In this document: in pieces, positions 1-9,027 of the stretch
Position numbering within the stretch: position 1 is the stretch's first letter
How the letters are laid out: every line of letters begins with the position of its first letter
From: Comamonas composti DSM 21721
Lineage (GTDB): Bacteria > Pseudomonadota > Gammaproteobacteria > Burkholderiales > Burkholderiaceae_C
Direction: 5' to 3'
DNA length: 64,000 nucleotides
NCBI RefSeq assembly: GCF_000429845.1
Contig: NZ_AUCQ01000017.1
Location: 1 to 64,000 of the forward strand
The notes under the pieces: generated by a model
Told to the model about the DNA's origin: nothing
Database searches by the model: none
Seen by the model: only the letters and a program-made list of their open reading frames with translations
Made by a program: the position numbers and the translations under genes

Positions 1-254
1 ACCAAGTCATCCAAGGGCAGAAGCAACAGACGACGCAACTCCACGGTAATGGCCTCTTGCATGGGCGAGAGTGTCGTATGAAGCGTGTGGGGCCTGTGTG
101 AAAGGTCTTGGGGACTCTCACGACGCTTCCATTTACGAACCGTAGCCAGGCTGATGTTGTAGCGCTGAGCCAATTGCTCATGGGTGGCTGACGAGGCCTT
201 GATCTCAGCCCTTGTTTTGGGGGTGGTGCGCGCCTGGGCATGTACTTGGCTCAT
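1..254 (-). CDS. IS481-like transposase, N-terminal part (cut by window edge)
   Basis: Reading leftward from the ATG at 252-254 gives about 84 residues beginning MSQVHAQARTTPKTRAEIKA, and the frame is open to the window edge. It has a helix-turn-helix (HEQLAQRYNISLATVRKWKRR, about residues 27-47) followed by a conserved LLLPLDDL segment. This is the DNA-binding N-terminus typical of IS481-type integrase-fold transposases; the DDE catalytic core would lie to the left of the window. I could not identify the terminal inverted repeat of the element between 255 and 380. The family call rests on remembered sequence pattern, and the element could be complete or broken outside the window. Confidence 0.75.
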   Translation of the reverse strand, partial: MSQVHAQARTTPKTRAEIKASSATHEQLAQRYNISLATVRKWKRRESPQDLSHRPHTLHTTLSPMQEAITVELRRLLLLPLDDL

Positions 255-382
255 GTGATCTGCTCCCGTTGAAAGGACTCCAGGACACTGAGCATGATCT
301 CTTGCTTCAAAGAGTGCCCAGCTTCTACGAGGGACATGATCACATGAGATGGAACAGCTACTCCAAATTTTCCAGATCTTGC

Positions 383-410
383 GCCCCAGTCGCCTGCATG
401 CGACTGGGGC
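383..410 (-). terminator. Hairpin downstream of the carboxylase operon
   Basis: An 11-bp perfect inverted repeat (GCCCCAGTCGC, 6-nt loop, GCGACTGGGGC) lies 34 bp beyond the stop of the thioesterase gene, between the operon and the insertion sequence. There is no clear T-run after it on the minus strand, so it may stop transcription weakly or stabilise the mRNA end. Confidence 0.45.
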
Positions 411-443
411 TTGTGCAATCGCGCCTCGCTGAGCAGGTAATGC

Positions 444-872
444 TCAAGCAAGGGTCACCAGCTTGAAAACGGCACGTGCGGTGCAGACCTTGCCACCGCT
501 TTGATCGAGCACATCGCCCTCGCAGAACACGGTGCGTGCGCCCTGGCGCAGAATGCGTGCCTCGATCAGCATGTCGGTGCTGGCCGATGCCAGAAAATGG
601 GTGTTCATCTCCATGGTAATCACGCCCAATCCCAGTGGGTTGTGGGAGCGTGCCACCGCGCTGAGGGTGAAGTCGAGGGCGCTCATCAGTGCTCCCCCAT
701 GGCCATGGCCTCGGCTGTTGACCAGTTCGGCGCGAAGAGGCAGTCGCGTGCGTGCCAGACCAGGCTCCAGGCTGACGGGAAGCAGGCCTATGTGCCGCAT
801 GAAGGGCACATCTATGCCGAAGTAGCCGCATTCCAGGGCCTGAGCTTGTAGTTGGCTGGCCTCGGGGCTCAT
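444..872 (-). CDS. PaaI-family hotdog thioesterase
   Basis: The product (142 aa) is a single hotdog-fold domain of the PaaI/YdiI thioesterase type. The signature segment SRGHGHGGALMSALDF (about residues 53-68) corresponds to the HGG loop and catalytic helix that hydrolyse acyl-CoA thioesters. It is the last gene of the carboxylase operon, and its ATG overlaps the stop of the biotin-carrier gene by 4 nt (ATGA), so the two are probably translationally coupled. In this setting it may release CoA from stalled or off-pathway acyl-CoA intermediates. The substrate is not evident from sequence. Confidence 0.85.
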   Translation of the reverse strand: MSPEASQLQAQALECGYFGIDVPFMRHIGLLPVSLEPGLARTRLPLRAELVNSRGHGHGGALMSALDFTLSAVARSHNPLGLGVITMEMNTHFLASASTDMLIEARILRQGARTVFCEGDVLDQSGGKVCTARAVFKLVTLA

Positions 873-1081
873 TCGATTTCGGCCACGGCCTGGCCTTCTG
901 CGATCTGATCGCCCACGGCCACGAGCATGCGGCGGACCACGCCAGGGGTTTGAGCCTCGACGGGAATTTCCATTTTCATGGACTCCACGATGATCAAGGT
1001 ATCGCCTGCGGCGAGCTGTGCGCCTTCGGCGGTTTCGACAGCGGCCACCAGGCCGGCGATGGGGCTTTCAATCATGGTCAT
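869..1081 (-). CDS. Biotinyl-domain protein (acyl-CoA carboxylase carrier subunit)
   Basis: This 70-aa protein is little more than one biotinyl/lipoyl domain. It carries the biotinylation motif ESMKMEI with the target lysine at residue 36. I chose the ATG at 1079-1081 because AAGGAG sits about 7 nt upstream; an upstream TTG at 1094-1096 would add five residues. A free-standing carrier of this size, instead of a domain fused to biotin carboxylase, is known for some acyl-CoA carboxylases. It should shuttle carboxybiotin between the biotin carboxylase encoded just upstream and the carboxyltransferase at the head of the operon. Confidence 0.88.
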   Translation of the reverse strand: MTMIESPIAGLVAAVETAEGAQLAAGDTLIIVESMKMEIPVEAQTPGVVRRMLVAVGDQIAEGQAVAEIE

Positions 1082-1092
1082 ATCGGACTCCT

Positions 1093-2463
1093 TCAAGATG
1101 TCTGGTTTGTCAGCACGCGTTGGACAATGCCGGTGTCTATGCGGCCTGCCACAAAGTCTGCGTGGCTGAGGATTTGTTCTATGAACGGGATGTTGGTCTT
1201 GACGCCCTTGATCTGGGTTGCGGCCAGCGCCTGGCCGAGCCGCAGGATGGCATCGGTACGATCACGGCCATGGACCACGATCTTGGCAAGCATGGGGTCG
1301 TAGAAGGGTGTCACGCTGCAGCCCTGGGCATAGCCGGTCTCCACGCGCAGGCCTGGCCCTGGATCCGGCAGCACGAATTGCTCCAGCCGCCCTGGCGAGG
1401 GGAGGAAGCGCAGCGGGTCTTCGGCATAGATGCGTGCCTGCAGTGCATGGCCGCTGGCGTGCACTGGCTGCGGCAGCACGGCCTGCATGGACTCGCCTGC
1501 GGCGAGGCGAAGCTGGGCCTCGACAATGTCAATGCCCGTGATCTCCTCGGTCACTGCATGCTCTACCTGTAGCCGGGTGTTCATTTCCAGAAAGGCAAAG
1601 CCGTGCTCGGGGGTGTAGAGCGTCTCCACCGTGCCGATCACGTCATAGCCGATGCGGGAGAGCATGTCTTGCAGCAGTTCACGCATGGCAGCCAGCTGTG
1701 CTTCTGGAATGCCGATGGGGCGGGCCTCCTCCACTATCTTCTGGTGACGGCGTTGCACCGAGCAGTCGCGCTCGAACAGTATGCGCGCCTGGCCGTGGCG
1801 GTCAGCCAGGACCTGAAACTCGATATGGCGCGGCGCCTCGATGAGCTTTTCTAGGTAGAGCTCGGGCGTGGCAAAAAACTTGCTGGCGATGCCGCTGGCC
1901 TTGGTCCAGGCGGTTTGCAGTTGCTGGGCATCATGTGCCGGGAGCATGCCTATGCCGCCGCCGCCGCCGGCGGGCTTGACCAGCACCGGATAGCCTATGC
2001 GTGCGGCGGCTTCGCAGGCCGCTGTGGCGCTGTCCAGCACTGCTGAGCTGGGTGCCTGGGGCATGCCTTGCTTGGCCATGAATTCGCGAGCCTGGGTCTT
2101 GTGGCCCAGGGTGCTGATCCAGTGCGACGAAGGTCCGATGAAGCACAGACCCTGCTGTTGCACTGCCTCGGCAAAGCCCGCGTTTTCGGCCAGAAAGCCA
2201 TAGCCGGGATGCAGGGCATCAGAGCCGGTGGCATGCGCAACCTCCAGCAGCCTGGCCTGGTTCAGATAGCTGTGCTGCGCAGCCGGCGGACCTATGCATA
2301 CGGACTCATCGGCCTGCTGCACATAGGGCAGGTCGGCATCGGCCTCGGAGTAGACGGCCACGGCCTGCAGTCCCATGCGCTGCAGGGTGCGAATGATGCG
2401 CGCGGCCACGGCACCTCGATTGGCAACCAGTACGCGGCGCAGGGTATGAGGTGTGCAGTTCAT
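1093..2463 (-). CDS. Biotin carboxylase subunit of acyl-CoA carboxylase
   Basis: The protein (456 aa, AccC length) has the biotin carboxylase N-domain (RRVLVANRGAVAARI, residues 9-23), an ATP-grasp domain with the glycine-rich loop KPAGGGGGIGM, the catalytic EMNTRLQVEH segment and a C-terminal carboxylase domain. It carboxylates biotin with ATP and bicarbonate. The glycine-rich loop has I where E. coli AccC has R, and VEHAVTE replaces VEHPVTE; both are mild deviations. Its start overlaps the stop of the acyl-CoA ligase gene (ATGA), and the carrier gene follows 11 bp after its stop. No biotinyl domain is fused, consistent with the separate carrier. Confidence 0.92.
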   Translation of the reverse strand: MNCTPHTLRRVLVANRGAVAARIIRTLQRMGLQAVAVYSEADADLPYVQQADESVCIGPPAAQHSYLNQARLLEVAHATGSDALHPGYGFLAENAGFAEAVQQQGLCFIGPSSHWISTLGHKTQAREFMAKQGMPQAPSSAVLDSATAACEAAARIGYPVLVKPAGGGGGIGMLPAHDAQQLQTAWTKASGIASKFFATPELYLEKLIEAPRHIEFQVLADRHGQARILFERDCSVQRRHQKIVEEARPIGIPEAQLAAMRELLQDMLSRIGYDVIGTVETLYTPEHGFAFLEMNTRLQVEHAVTEEITGIDIVEAQLRLAAGESMQAVLPQPVHASGHALQARIYAEDPLRFLPSPGRLEQFVLPDPGPGLRVETGYAQGCSVTPFYDPMLAKIVVHGRDRTDAILRLGQALAATQIKGVKTNIPFIEQILSHADFVAGRIDTGIVQRVLTNQTS

Positions 2464-4532
2464 GAGCGCTCCTCGCAGGCCACGGCCACCACGGCATCCA
2501 CGATGACCGGGGGGCGTGCGCCACGCGCCACCAGCACCGGATTGGCATCCACTGACTGCACGTGGCCGTCTTGCTCCAGCATCCAGTCGCCAAGGCGGAC
2601 CATCATGTCGGCCACGGCGCTCAACTCCACTGCCGGCATGCCGCGTGCAGCGGCAAAGGCCGGGGCAATGCCCAGCCGCTGGATGGCCGCCAGTGCCTGG
2701 CTCTGGTCAAACGGAGCCAGCAAAAACTGCACATCCTTGAGCGTCTCCACCAGGACTCCGCCTTGGCCGATCATGACGACGACGCCGAATTCGGCATCGA
2801 TATGCGCCCCCAGTGCGAGCTCGAAATCGGCCTTGTGCTGCGTGCACAGGAGCATGCCTCCGTCATTTGCCTCAAGGGCGCGCAGTTTGGCGGCGAAGTC
2901 ATGGAAGGCCTGAAGAGCACTTTCCTGCCGGTCTATGTTCAGGCGCACCAGGCCATGCTCGGACTTGTGGGCCAGATCGGCGGAGATGCCCTTGGCCACC
3001 AGGGGCGTGCCCAGGGCTTCGAGTGCCGGCAGTACATCGGATGCGCGGGTGCAGACCTGGTGGTGCATGACGGGCAGGCCGGCTTGCTGCAGCCGCGCCA
3101 GGCTGCCTGGCTCATCCAGTGTGGTGCTGGCGGCCACGGGCGGCTGCTGCGGGCTGCTCATGGAGGCCGGTGCACATGCCTGCTCGGACAGCAAGGCCAG
3201 GCCCCGCATGGCTGCGCGCTCGCTCCAGAAGGTGGGCACGCCTTGCTCCTGGAAGGCCCGGGCCACCCATTCCTGGTTGACACTGACGGCTATCGGTATG
3301 CCGCTGTCGCGTGCAAAGCGGCTGGCCTGGGCCGCAAAGTCGGCAAAGTCATAGCCTTCCCCTCCAATGGGAAAGCCTACATGCACCAGGTCGGCGGCAT
3401 TGCTGCCGCGCAAGGCTTGCAGCGTGTGGCCAAAGGTGTCCGGCTTGCCCAGCAAGGCCGTCGTCATGTCGATGGGGTTGCGTGCTGTCACATAGGGCGG
3501 CAATGCCTGCTTGAGTCCTGCCAGCGTGGCCTGATCGAATTGCTCGACGGCAAGTCCGTATTCCTCGGCGGCGTCGGCAGAGAGCACGCAGGTGGCGCCA
3601 GAGTTGCTGATGCTGACCACGCGCTGCCCGCGCGGCATGGGCTGAGACAGGAACAGCGGCGCGTAGTCAATGAGCTCGCGGAAGTCGGCCAGGCGCAGAA
3701 TGCCGTGCTGGCGCAAAAAGCTGTCGGTCAGGGCATCCTCGGCCGCCAGCGCGCCGGTATGAGAGCTGGCCGTGGCCTGGCCCGCGCTGGTGCGGCCGGC
3801 TTTGACTGCCAGGATGTGGGCGCCGCGCTCGCGAGCCAGCCGGGCGGCCTGGGCCAGCTGTGCACTCTGGCTCAAGGTCTCCACGTACAGCACCACCAGG
3901 CGGACCTGTTCGTCGCCCAGCAGGGCGCAGGCGGCTTCGGCCGCGCAGACATCGGCCTCGTTGCCCGTGGAGACCATGTAGCGCACACCAAGGCCTGCGC
4001 GGCGCAGGCCGCCATAGAGGATGGCGGCTCCGGCGCCGCTTTGGCTGACGATGGCCACGGGGCCATCGGCCGGTGGGCTCTCGTTGATCATGGTCGAGAA
4101 GTTGAGGATCGCGCCCTGGGCGAAGTTGGCCACACCCTGGCAGTTCGGGCCGAACAGGCGCAGTCCGCCCCGCCGTGCGCGTGCCAGCAGTTCGCTTTGC
4201 TGGGCCCGCCCCGCATCGCCAAGCTCGGCAAATCCCGAGGAGTAGATCACGGCCATGCGGGCGCCCAGGTCTACGCATTCATCTATGGCATTCGCGACTT
4301 CCTCGCCGGGAAGGCTGATGACCACGGCGTCGGGCGCCTGTGGAAGGACGCGTAAAGATGGATAGGCGGGCAGTCCCTGGACCTCGTTGCGCTTGGGGTT
4401 GACCGGGAGGATGGCACCCGAAAAACCATGACGCAGCATGTAGTCGATGGGGCGCCCGCCCGGCTTGATGGGATTGTCCGAGGCGCCAAGGATGGCGACC
4501 GAGCGAGGATTCAAGGCTTGAAGCAAACTCAT
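2460..4532 (-). CDS. NDP-forming acyl-CoA synthetase, single-chain (CoA-binding plus ATP-grasp)
   Basis: The 690-aa chain has a Rossmann CoA-binding domain (residues 1 to about 130, with VAILGASDNP), succinyl-CoA-ligase-like flavodoxin domains with the phosphohistidine motif ASSHTGALA (H258), and an ATP-grasp domain after about residue 465. It is the fused alpha-beta architecture of ADP/GDP-forming acyl-CoA synthetases, which activate carboxylic acids to CoA thioesters. It lies 10 bp after the Bug receptor gene and overlaps the biotin carboxylase gene. Context suggests that it activates the acid captured by the receptor and passes it to the carboxylase. The acid is unknown. Confidence 0.88.
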   Translation of the reverse strand: MSLLQALNPRSVAILGASDNPIKPGGRPIDYMLRHGFSGAILPVNPKRNEVQGLPAYPSLRVLPQAPDAVVISLPGEEVANAIDECVDLGARMAVIYSSGFAELGDAGRAQQSELLARARRGGLRLFGPNCQGVANFAQGAILNFSTMINESPPADGPVAIVSQSGAGAAILYGGLRRAGLGVRYMVSTGNEADVCAAEAACALLGDEQVRLVVLYVETLSQSAQLAQAARLARERGAHILAVKAGRTSAGQATASSHTGALAAEDALTDSFLRQHGILRLADFRELIDYAPLFLSQPMPRGQRVVSISNSGATCVLSADAAEEYGLAVEQFDQATLAGLKQALPPYVTARNPIDMTTALLGKPDTFGHTLQALRGSNAADLVHVGFPIGGEGYDFADFAAQASRFARDSGIPIAVSVNQEWVARAFQEQGVPTFWSERAAMRGLALLSEQACAPASMSSPQQPPVAASTTLDEPGSLARLQQAGLPVMHHQVCTRASDVLPALEALGTPLVAKGISADLAHKSEHGLVRLNIDRQESALQAFHDFAAKLRALEANDGGMLLCTQHKADFELALGAHIDAEFGVVVMIGQGGVLVETLKDVQFLLAPFDQSQALAAIQRLGIAPAFAAARGMPAVELSAVADMMVRLGDWMLEQDGHVQSVDANPVLVARGARPPVIVDAVVAVACEERS

Positions 4533-4542
4533 GCAGCCACCT

Positions 4543-5550
4543 TCAGTCCAGCGACAGCGCTTCGCGCCGTATGACCTGGCCCCAGTCCGCGACTTCCTGG
4601 GTGATGCGCTGGCCGAACTGGGCTGGCGGCAGCATCACGGGCTCGCCCTGACTGTCGAGCACGGCGCGTATGCGCTCGTCCTTGAGCATGCTCTGGCTGA
4701 GCTCATGGAGCTTGTTGACGATGGCTGGCGGTGTGCCAGCTGGAGCCAGCAGGCCGGCCCAGAATGTGGCGTTGAAATCTTTGTAGCCGGCTTCACTCAT
4801 CGTGGGGACATCCGGCAGTTGCTGTATGCGCTTGGGCGCAGTCACGGCCAGTGGCAAGAGCTTGTCTGCAGCGATATGGGGCAAGGCGCTCCAGGTGTCG
4901 AACTGGGTGTCCAGCTCGCCGCTGAGCACGGCCATCTGGGCTTGGGAAGCGCCTTTGTAGGGCACATGCGTGGCCTTGATGCCTGTGCGGTTGCTCCAGG
5001 AGGCGTAGGTCAGGTGGGCAATATTGCCCGGGCCGGCAGAGCCGTAGCTGAGCTTGTCCGGGTTGCGCTTGGCAAAGCTGATGACGTCCTGGGCCGTGCG
5101 GATCTGGTTTTTCTTCGCCCACTCGGGATTGACGGTGAGGATGAAGGGCGAGTCCAGCACCATGGTGATGGGGGCGAAGTCCGATGCCCGGTAGGTGATC
5201 TTCTTGTAGAGCTGCGGGTTGAGCGTGATGCTGCTGGAGTTGGTGACCAGCAGCGTATAGCCGTCAGGCGCGGCGCGCGCCACCTCGCCCACGCCGATGG
5301 CACCGTTGGCTCCGGGCTTGTTGTCCACGACCACGGGCTGGCCTAGCTGCTTGCTCAGGTGCTCGGACAGTGCGCGGGCAATGGTGTCGGTGAACGATCC
5401 TGCAGGAAAGCCCACGACCATGCGTACGGGGCGAGTGGGCCATTGGTCGGGCTGTGCGGCCCAACCGGCCTGACCTGACAGGGCCGCACAGGCGAGAGCG
5501 GCCAGGGCAGCTCGACGCGGTACTGTAGGCAGTTGGTTGTTTGTCATCAT
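4543..5550 (-). CDS. Bug/TctC-family periplasmic substrate-binding protein
   Basis: The product (335 aa) has an N-terminal export signal ending near GQAGWAAQ, then the Bug-family start WPTRPVRMVVGFPAGSFTD and the conserved PGANGAIGVGEVARAAPDGYT segment. Bug proteins bind carboxylates in the periplasm, classically for the tripartite tricarboxylate transporter. No TctA or TctB membrane genes lie nearby, which is common for Bug genes in Burkholderiales. It sits between the carboxyltransferase (26 bp upstream) and the acyl-CoA ligase, so it probably captures the substrate of this pathway. Confidence 0.9.
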   Translation of the reverse strand: MMTNNQLPTVPRRAALAALACAALSGQAGWAAQPDQWPTRPVRMVVGFPAGSFTDTIARALSEHLSKQLGQPVVVDNKPGANGAIGVGEVARAAPDGYTLLVTNSSSITLNPQLYKKITYRASDFAPITMVLDSPFILTVNPEWAKKNQIRTAQDVISFAKRNPDKLSYGSAGPGNIAHLTYASWSNRTGIKATHVPYKGASQAQMAVLSGELDTQFDTWSALPHIAADKLLPLAVTAPKRIQQLPDVPTMSEAGYKDFNATFWAGLLAPAGTPPAIVNKLHELSQSMLKDERIRAVLDSQGEPVMLPPAQFGQRITQEVADWGQVIRREALSLD

Positions 5551-5576
5551 TGTCTCCTTGTTGGTGTGGATGGGGC

Positions 5577-7124
5577 TCAGGGGCGCAGACCAAACCGCGG
5601 CGCGCCCGGCTCTCGCAATGGGGCGGCCAGATCGGCGAACTCGCAGAGCAGGGCGCGTGTACTGCGAGGGTCTATGACCTCGTCTATGCCAAAGGCTTCG
5701 GCTGTGCGGAAGGGGGAGGTGAGGCTGCGCACGCGCTGCTCTATTTCGGCGCGCTTTTGCTCGGGGTTGTCGGCGCCTTCGATCTCGGCCTTGTAGGCCA
5801 CTTCCAGCCCGCCCTCGATGGGCAGAGAGCCCCAGTTGGCCGAAGGCCAGGCGTAGCGGAAGTTAAAGCGCCCCATATGCTGGTGGCCGGCAGCAGCCAC
5901 GCCATAGGCACGGCGTACGATGATGCTGCACCAGGGCACGGTGGCCTGGTAGACGGCGGCCAGGGCGCGTACACCGTAGCGCATGATGCCGGCCTTTTCG
6001 GCCTCCACGCCGATCTGAAAGCCTGCGATGTCCACAAGGTTCACCACGGGCAGGTGGAAGGTCTGTGCGAGATCCACAAAGCGCGTGAACTTCTCGGCCG
6101 ATGGGCCATCCCAGCCCCCGCCGTAGAAGTACGGGTCGCTGGCCACAACGGCCACGGGCCAGCCGTTGATGCGTGCCAGGCCCGTGACGATGGCCCGGCC
6201 CCACTGGCGGCCCATTTCCATGAACGAGCCCTGGTCCACCAGACATTCGACAATGGGCCGGATCTTGTAGACCTTGCGGCCGTCGCGTGGAATCGCCGAC
6301 AGCAGCCACTCGTCGCGGCGCTGCGGGTCGTCGCTGACCTCGGCGCGCGCCGGCAGCTCGTACACCGAGGAGGGCAGGTAGGAGAGAAAGCGGCGCACGC
6401 GCTCGAAAGCTTCTTCTTCGCTGGCCACCTCGTCGTCGACCACGCCGTTGCGTGCATGGATCTGGCTGCCGCCCAGCTCGTTCTTGGTCACATGCTGGCC
6501 AAGGCGAGCCACCACCGGCGGGCCGGCATTGAACAGCTGGGCCGTGTCCTTGATCATGACCGAGTAGTGGCTGGAGGCCACGCGCGCAGCCCCCATGCCG
6601 GCGACCGAGCCCAGGGCCAGCGAGACCACGGGCACGGTGGAGAGGTTTTGCACCACCTGGCCCCAGACCTTCATGGTCGGGATGCTGGTATAGCCCTTGG
6701 TCTCTATGTTGCGCACCGAGCCGCCGCCGCCTGTGCCATCCACGAGGCGCACCATGGGCAGGCGCAGGTCATGCGCCATTTTTTCGGCAAAGATCAGCTT
6801 CTCGCCCACGGCGCCATCATTCGCGCCACCGCGTACCGTGAAGTCATCGCCAACCACAACCACGGAGCGCCCACCCATGCGTGCACGGCCCATGATCAGG
6901 TTGGATGGGGTGAACTCCACGAGCCGGCCCATGGCGTCGTAATGACCAGATCCGCTCAGGGAGCCTACTTCCGTGAAGGACTGGGCATCCGTGCAGGCCG
7001 TGATGCGCTCGCGCACCGTGAGCTTGCCGGCGGCCTTGTGGCGTGCGACCTTGTCCTCTCCACCCAGCTTTTGCGCCAGAGCCTGGCGATAGGCGATCTC
7101 ATCTACTTCGGGTTGCCAACTCAT
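5577..7124 (-). CDS. Acyl-CoA carboxylase carboxyltransferase (beta) subunit
   Basis: The protein (515 aa) is a fused two-half crotonase-fold carboxyltransferase like the beta subunits of propionyl- and methylcrotonyl-CoA carboxylases. It shows VDGTGGGGSVRNIETKGY, the oxyanion-type stretch ALGSVAGMGAARVASSH in the first half, and IVRRAYGVAAAGHQHMGRF in the second. It moves the carboxyl group from biotin to an acyl-CoA. I took the ATG at 7122-7124, preceded by AAAGGAGAC; longer reading frames upstream run through the promoter. It is the first gene of the operon and is driven by the predicted sigma-54 promoter at 7151-7166. Sequence alone does not tell which acyl-CoA is carboxylated. Confidence 0.92.
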   Translation of the reverse strand: MSWQPEVDEIAYRQALAQKLGGEDKVARHKAAGKLTVRERITACTDAQSFTEVGSLSGSGHYDAMGRLVEFTPSNLIMGRARMGGRSVVVVGDDFTVRGGANDGAVGEKLIFAEKMAHDLRLPMVRLVDGTGGGGSVRNIETKGYTSIPTMKVWGQVVQNLSTVPVVSLALGSVAGMGAARVASSHYSVMIKDTAQLFNAGPPVVARLGQHVTKNELGGSQIHARNGVVDDEVASEEEAFERVRRFLSYLPSSVYELPARAEVSDDPQRRDEWLLSAIPRDGRKVYKIRPIVECLVDQGSFMEMGRQWGRAIVTGLARINGWPVAVVASDPYFYGGGWDGPSAEKFTRFVDLAQTFHLPVVNLVDIAGFQIGVEAEKAGIMRYGVRALAAVYQATVPWCSIIVRRAYGVAAAGHQHMGRFNFRYAWPSANWGSLPIEGGLEVAYKAEIEGADNPEQKRAEIEQRVRSLTSPFRTAEAFGIDEVIDPRSTRALLCEFADLAAPLREPGAPRFGLRP

Positions 7125-7150
7125 GTTCAAGTCTCCTTTGTGCAAATAGA

Positions 7151-7166
7151 TGCACAAGGTGTGCCA
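7151..7166 (-). promoter_or_regulatory. Predicted sigma-54 (-24/-12) promoter of the carboxylase operon
   Basis: On the minus strand the sequence is TGGCAC-ACCTT-GTGCA, one base off the consensus TGGCAC-N5-TTGCA. It ends 27 bp before the carboxyltransferase ATG, which leaves room for a short leader holding AAAGGAGAC. The divergent neighbour encodes a sigma-54 activator, which supports the call. Confidence 0.75.
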
Positions 7167-7254
7167 ATCTGCAACCAATTGATTTGAAATGATTATTTTT
7201 GGTGGTTCGATATGCGTGTCCTTGGTGGAGACGGCGTCGGGCTTGAAAAGTGTC

Positions 7255-7275
7255 CATGTCCTTCCTGGGGACATG
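7255..7275. promoter_or_regulatory. Candidate upstream activator site (inverted repeat)
   Basis: CATGTCC-TTCCTGG-GGACATG is a perfect 7-bp inverted repeat with a 7-bp spacer. A further GGAGACATG follows at about 7278-7286. It lies about 90-105 bp upstream of the sigma-54 promoter, a normal distance for an enhancer-binding activator, and close to the start of the activator gene. Confidence 0.55.
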
Positions 7276-7353
7276 AAGGAGACATGCCATAGGCTGTGAT
7301 CTGGGTCGGCGCTGCTAGAGTGCGGGCTCTGCGTGTTCTTCCCCGAGTCCTCT

Positions 7354-9027
7354 ATGCCGGTTTTCAGTGCTTTTGACCATCGCTTTGGCGTATTTGTCTG
7401 GCGTCGCGATGCCCGTGTCCCGGTCGTGCTGCTGGGGCTGGCCCAGGATCCGTTGTTGCGCGCAGCCGTCGACAAGGCGCGTCTCGCACAGGAGGATGGG
7501 GCTTTGGGCGCGGGCAGGCTGCTGCATGTTGAAGTGCCGGGCGTGCGTGGTGCCGTGTCGCGCTATGTGGCGATCGAGCTTGCCGATGCGGAGAGCACGC
7601 TGGTCCTGGTGCGCCCGGCGGATGAGGCTGCGGCCCTGCTTGATCTGGCTGCGACCGTGCCTTTTGCATTTGCCATACTCAACATGTTCCTGACCCACCC
7701 CTACCAGGCGATTACGGTGGCAGACCATGAAGGCCGCATGCGCTACATCAGCCCGGTGCATGAGAAATTCTTTGGCCTGGAGCCCGGGGCTGCGATAGGC
7801 CGGCGCGCCGAGGAGGTGATCCCCAACTCCCGGCTGCCGCATGTGGCTCGCAGCGGCAAGGCCGAGATCGGGGATCTGCAGCAAGTCAGTCCGCAGGCAA
7901 CCCGGGTTGTGAATCGCATCCCGATTTTTGAGGGCGGCATGGTGGTGGGGGCCGTCGGGCAGGTCAGCTTCAGCGGGGTTGAGGCGCTCAATCGCATGCA
8001 GCAGCGCCTGCAGCAGTTGCGCGACGAGGTGCAGCACTACCGGCGTGAGCTCAGCCAGCTCAGGGACAGTGCGGGCAGCTTGGCGCTGGTGGGCAGCAGT
8101 GCTCCCATGCAGCGCCTGGCACGCGAGATCGATGCCGTGGCCAGGCTGGATGTGCCCGTGCTCATTCTTGGCGAGAGTGGCAGCGGCAAGGAGCTGGTGG
8201 CCCAGGCCCTGCATGCGCGTGGGCGAGACCCCGGCGCTCCCATGGTGTGCCTCAATCTCGCGGCACTGCCTGCAACCCTGATCGAGGCGGAGCTGTTCGG
8301 CTATGAGGCCGGGGCTTTTACCGGAGGGCGAAAGCAAGGTCAGCCGGGCAAGCTCGAACAGGCCGAGGGCGGCACCTTGTTTCTTGACGAGGTGGCCGAC
8401 ATTCCCATGGAAGTCCAAGTCAAGCTGCTGCGTGTGCTGGAAGACCGGCAGGTGCAAAGACTGGGTGCTCGATCGGGGCGGCACGTGGATTTTCGCGTGG
8501 TCGCCGCCACTCACCGCGATTTGCGTGCCCTCATAGACAGCGGGCGCTTTCGGCTGGATTTGTTCTACCGGCTCAGCGGTGTCGTGCTGCAGGTGCCGGC
8601 CTTGCGCCAGCATCTGGAGGACATTCCTGCCCTGGTACAGCGCTTCGTGCAGTCGTTCTGCGAGCGCAATCAACTGCCTCTGCCGCGTATCGCGCCGGGC
8701 GTCATGGCCTATCTGGCCCAGAACAGCTGGCCCGGCAATGTGCGCCAGCTGCGCCAGCGCATCGAGGAGGCCTTGGTGTTTTGCGATGGCAAAACACTGG
8801 CCGTGGAGAATTTTGCTCGTTACCAGGATCCGCTGGGGCTGGTCGCCGCTGGGTCTGAACAGCTTGCGCCCATGGCAGCGACTGCCCCGGTGGCGGCTCC
8901 ACTCAAGGTGGTGGAGCGCCAGGCCATACTCGCCGCCATAGAGCGCTGCAGCGGCAACAAAAAACAGGCCGCGCAAGCGCTGGGAATTTCTCGTTCCTAT
9001 CTGTACAAGGTGCTCGCCAGGTCTTGA
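7354..9027 (+). CDS. Sigma-54-dependent transcriptional activator (PAS, AAA+, Fis HTH)
   Basis: The protein (557 aa from the ATG at 7354; a GTG at 7333 is possible) has an N-terminal sensory part with a PAS-like segment (about residues 110-205), a short coiled coil, an AAA+ domain with Walker A GESGSGKE (about 273-280), and a C-terminal Fis-type helix-turn-helix ([20 protein letters not shown]). It probably senses the pathway acid or its CoA ester and activates the divergent carboxylase operon with RpoN. The sigma-54 contact loop reads GAFTGG at 8311-8328, not the usual GAFTGA. The weak ribosome site leaves the start uncertain. Confidence 0.9.
   Translation: MPVFSAFDHRFGVFVWRRDARVPVVLLGLAQDPLLRAAVDKARLAQEDGALGAGRLLHVEVPGVRGAVSRYVAIELADAESTLVLVRPADEAAALLDLAATVPFAFAILNMFLTHPYQAITVADHEGRMRYISPVHEKFFGLEPGAAIGRRAEEVIPNSRLPHVARSGKAEIGDLQQVSPQATRVVNRIPIFEGGMVVGAVGQVSFSGVEALNRMQQRLQQLRDEVQHYRRELSQLRDSAGSLALVGSSAPMQRLAREIDAVARLDVPVLILGESGSGKELVAQALHARGRDPGAPMVCLNLAALPATLIEAELFGYEAGAFTGGRKQGQPGKLEQAEGGTLFLDEVADIPMEVQVKLLRVLEDRQVQRLGARSGRHVDFRVVAATHRDLRALIDSGRFRLDLFYRLSGVVLQVPALRQHLEDIPALVQRFVQSFCERNQLPLPRIAPGVMAYLAQNSWPGNVRQLRQRIEEALVFCDGKTLAVENFARYQDPLGLVAAGSEQLAPMAATAPVAAPLKVVERQAILAAIERCSGNKKQAAQALGISRSYLYKVLARS

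Noticed and set aside
251-451. 66-codon minus-strand frame between the thioesterase gene and the transposase
   Set aside because: No family, no ribosome site, and it straddles the hairpin and probable insertion-sequence end; chance frame.
2068-4355. Long plus-strand open frames (281 and 597 codons) across the ligase and biotin carboxylase genes
   Set aside because: They are antisense to genes with conserved domains and have low-complexity products.
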